From Prevotellaceae bacterium (lineage in GTDB: Bacteria > Bacteroidota > Bacteroidia > Bacteroidales > UBA932), in NCBI GenBank assembly GCA_031285695.1, contig JAITVR010000011.1:1-9436 (forward strand): a stretch of DNA of 9,436 nucleotides. Direction: 5' to 3'. The translations under genes were made by a program, and so were the position numbers. The first letter of the stretch is position 1. The number at the start of each line of letters is the position of its first letter. Positions 8,101-9,436 of this stretch are shown one piece after another. The notes under the pieces were generated by a model that did not search any database, was not told the DNA's origin, and was given only the letters and a program-made list of their open reading frames with translations.

Positions 8101-9436
8101 AAACGTGGACAAAAATTACCAACGTTGGTGGTGGCGATGGCAGCCAGTTTGGCATTATTCAGCCCAGCCTGCTTACCTACCCCGATGGTCGCATGCAGGT
8201 AATATGCCGCAGCCGCAACCGCGCGCTGGTGGAATCGTGGTCAAAGGATGGCGGAAAAACTTGGGGCGCGCTACAGGCCTCTGCGCTGCCCGGAACCAAC
8301 TCCGGAACAGATGCAGTAACGCTTTTGGACGGTCGTCAACTTTTGGTGTACAACCACGTGCTGCCCGATAGCGGCGCACGCAACGGCAAAGGCGCGCGCA
8401 CGCCGCTCAACGTAGCCCTTACCGAGGATGGCAAAACCTGGCACGCCGCCTTGGTTTTGGAAGATTCGCCCATCAGCCAATACTCGTACCCTTCGGTAAT
8501 TCAAACGCCCGATGGCATGGTGCACATCGTTTACACCTGGCGCCGCAAGCGCATAAAGTATGTGCAGGTTGATTTGAAAAAATTGGTATTTTCAAAAATT
8601 GAAGACAAAAAATGGCCTTCGGCAAACGAAACCAAGGAAATTCAAGTGGTAAACAACAATCGCTACAAGGTTTCGGCCTGCGATTGGATGATGCTCAAGC
8701 GCCAAAAAATCGGTGCGATTGATTTGGCTGCCGACATCAATGCAGACGGCTTGGAAATTGACATGGGCGGACTTGGCAAGCGCGAAAAGTTTGACAACAA
8801 ATTTACCGACAAAGCCTTTGTTGACCTCTTTATTTCCGAGTGCAATCGTCGCGGAATTGAGTTCAGCTCCATGGCGCTTTCGGCATTTTACGGACAGTCA
8901 TTTGCCAAGCGCGAAAACTACGAAGCGCTGATTGACGAAGCCATTTCGTCAATGGTGGCGCTGGGTATCAAGCGCGCATTTTTGCCCATGGGCAACGCCA
9001 GCGACATTGTCAAAGAGCCGGAGTTGTACCCCATAATTGTAAATCGCTTGAAAATTGTTGCCAAAAAAGCCGAAGCGGCAGGCGTAATTTTCGGCATTGA
9101 AACTGCGCTTGACGCAAAAGGCGAAGCGAAGCTGATTGACGAAATCGGCTCGCCGGCCATAAAAAGTTACGTTAACTTCAACACCATTATTTCGCGTGGC
9201 GGCGATGTAATCAAGGATTTGAAAACGCTGGGCAAAAACCGCATTATGCAAATTCACGTTTCAAACACCGACGGACATTGGATACAAAACGACCCTGCGC
9301 TCGACATGAAAAAAGTGAAGGAAACGCTTGACAAAATGGGTTGGAGCGGTTGGCTGGTAGTGGAGCGTTCGCGCGACACTAAAGACGTGCACAACGTGAA
9401 GTGGAACTACGGCGCAAACGTAAAATATTTGAAAGA
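5166..9436 (+). CDS. Exported three-module protein: GH78 alpha-L-rhamnosidase, BNR sialidase-like propeller, TIM-barrel isomerase-like; 3' end beyond window
   Basis: One stop-free frame of at least 1423 codons. The ATG at 5166 begins a signal peptide (KK, hydrophobic core, cleavage after AYA before Gln20; no lipobox). Module 1 (about 20-805) is GH78: GLGLYELYING (69-79), DMGQNMVGW (248-256), DCPQRDER...WLGD (377-390) with probable general acid E383, and WELW with candidate base E659, then SHNH (672-675). It should release alpha-linked L-rhamnose. Module 2 (about 818-1145) is a BNR propeller of the COG4692 'predicted neuraminidase' type: FPESHAATI (828-836), three full Asp boxes (922-929, 974-981, 1026-1033) and a degenerate one ending at W1092; the RIP arginine motif of true sialidases is absent. 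Module 3 (about 1167 on) is a xylose-isomerase-like barrel with likely metal ligands E1312, H1364 and E1400. Junctions near 803-819 and 1143-1165 contain no Met or signal peptide. These modules usually occur as separate proteins. The sequence stops close to the expected end of module 3. Confidence 0.88.
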   Translation, partial: MKKISTLLLAALLSIGAYAQVDWKAQWIGLDKAFAWDVEDSHSRLSARYLRKEFDLKKEVKSAKVSLVGLGLYELYINGEKIDDHVLAPTPTDYNKSVKYNEFDVTAQVKKGKNAVGVILGTGHYYNNRQNTKLHKHKLFGYPKLLLQLEITFADGAKQTVVSDQTWRLTNDGAIRSTNDYDGEIYDATKEFPSWTKVGFNDKKWLKPELVKAPTGEISLQKNPNMKVMQTLEPKSISHLAGDTFIMDMGQNMVGWLQFTARGGKRGQKISLRFAETLDTTGRLKTINLRSAQQHDIYTMKGDATETWEPRFVTHGFRFAEVVGFPQKPEVKDFVGKVVYDEMETIGAFESSNATLNQIVKNAWWGISGNYKGIPLDCPQRDERQPWLGDHAVGSIGESFLFDNKLLYEKWLDDIRDTQRDSGPISDIAPAYYMTYFSDNMTWTSAYFMVADMLWKQFGETEPIARHYPYMKKWLNYMKKYMTPEYIVTKDKYGDWCVPPEAKELIHSQDPARKTDGQLIATAYYYKLLHMMMQFAPLADARDDVREFAPLAENIKKAFNKKFYNEEKGFYGNNSVTSNLLPLAFGMVERQNENRVFQSMLSKIAENKMHISTGVIGTQWLMRELTKRGRADVAYTIASQKTYPGWGYMVESGATTIWELWNGDTASPKMNSHNHVMALGDLLTWVFEDLAGIKSHPTYKGFRWLWMQPHPTEDLNFVKASYKTPNGIAKSEWKLDKGNFTWKITIPKDSRANILVPAKSVEDIKLNGQMPLNMKAAGVKFVRYEKGRVNLELPAGDYTVECLYGVAQDRWKKGVEVDEFIFEKTSFPESHAATIALNKDGNLIASWFGGTKERNPDVCIWTSTRVNGKWSEPVNVANGIVNDTLRYATWNPVLYQVPNGELQLYYKVGPNVAGWVGKVIRSQDGGKTWSKPEDLPEGFLGPIKNKPVMLKDGRLIAPSSREGKGGWRTLLEESKDKGKTWTKITNVGGGDGSQFGIIQPSLLTYPDGRMQVICRSRNRALVESWSKDGGKTWGALQASALPGTNSGTDAVTLLDGRQLLVYNHVLPDSGARNGKGARTPLNVALTEDGKTWHAALVLEDSPISQYSYPSVIQTPDGMVHIVYTWRRKRIKYVQVDLKKLVFSKIEDKKWPSANETKEIQVVNNNRYKVSACDWMMLKRQKIGAIDLAADINADGLEIDMGGLGKREKFDNKFTDKAFVDLFISECNRRGIEFSSMALSAFYGQSFAKRENYEALIDEAISSMVALGIKRAFLPMGNASDIVKEPELYPIIVNRLKIVAKKAEAAGVIFGIETALDAKGEAKLIDEIGSPAIKSYVNFNTIISRGGDVIKDLKTLGKNRIMQIHVSNTDGHWIQNDPALDMKKVKETLDKMGWSGWLVVERSRDTKDVHNVKWNYGANVKYLK

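Overview
The window looks like part of a Bacteroidota genome, probably a glycan-degrading Bacteroidales-like organism. The grounds are AT-rich leaders without clear Shine-Dalgarno sites, -7 boxes of the TAnnTTTG type, exported glycosidases whose signal peptides end in Ala-Gln, and families typical of this phylum (GH78 rhamnosidase, MGH1-like glycosidase, COG4692-type BNR propeller, secreted TIM-barrel isomerase-like protein). The placement is inferred from content only.

Layout. Positions 1-956 (minus) hold the first 318 codons of an MFS sugar-acid transporter that runs off the left edge. A 218-bp divergent spacer (957-1174) carries candidate promoters for both directions and an inverted repeat. 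Six genes then follow on the plus strand: a DapA/NanA-family aldolase (1175-2077); a spacer with three copies of an 18-bp repeat, one inverted; an exported (alpha/alpha)6-barrel MGH1-like glycosidase (2196-3761); three small genes unrelated to glycans, namely a CxxCxxCC metal-chelating protein (3768-4079), a GNAT acetyltransferase (4101-4568) and a RhuM-family protein (4578-5144); and a very large exported protein from 5166 that is still open at the right edge. After the 118-bp spacer at 2078-2195, gaps are only 6 to 21 bp, so one transcript is plausible.

The most striking feature is the last gene. From 5166 to 9436 I read one frame with no stop codon, at least 1423 residues. It joins three modules normally found as separate proteins: a GH78 alpha-L-rhamnosidase (about residues 20-805), a BNR/Asp-box sialidase-like beta-propeller (about 818-1145) and a xylose-isomerase-like TIM barrel (about 1167 onward). 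Neither internal junction has a start codon or signal peptide of its own, so this reads as a real fusion behind one signal peptide.

Working model (inference): the exported enzymes strip rhamnose and then process the sugar or uronic/ulosonic acid beneath it in the periplasm; the MFS transporter imports the released acid; the aldolase splits it to pyruvate and an aldehyde in the cytoplasm. The substrate cannot be fixed from sequence. Rhamnose-Kdo or rhamnose-glucuronate motifs of plant polysaccharides are candidates. No SusC/SusD pair, regulator, tRNA, rRNA, insertion sequence or CRISPR array was seen.
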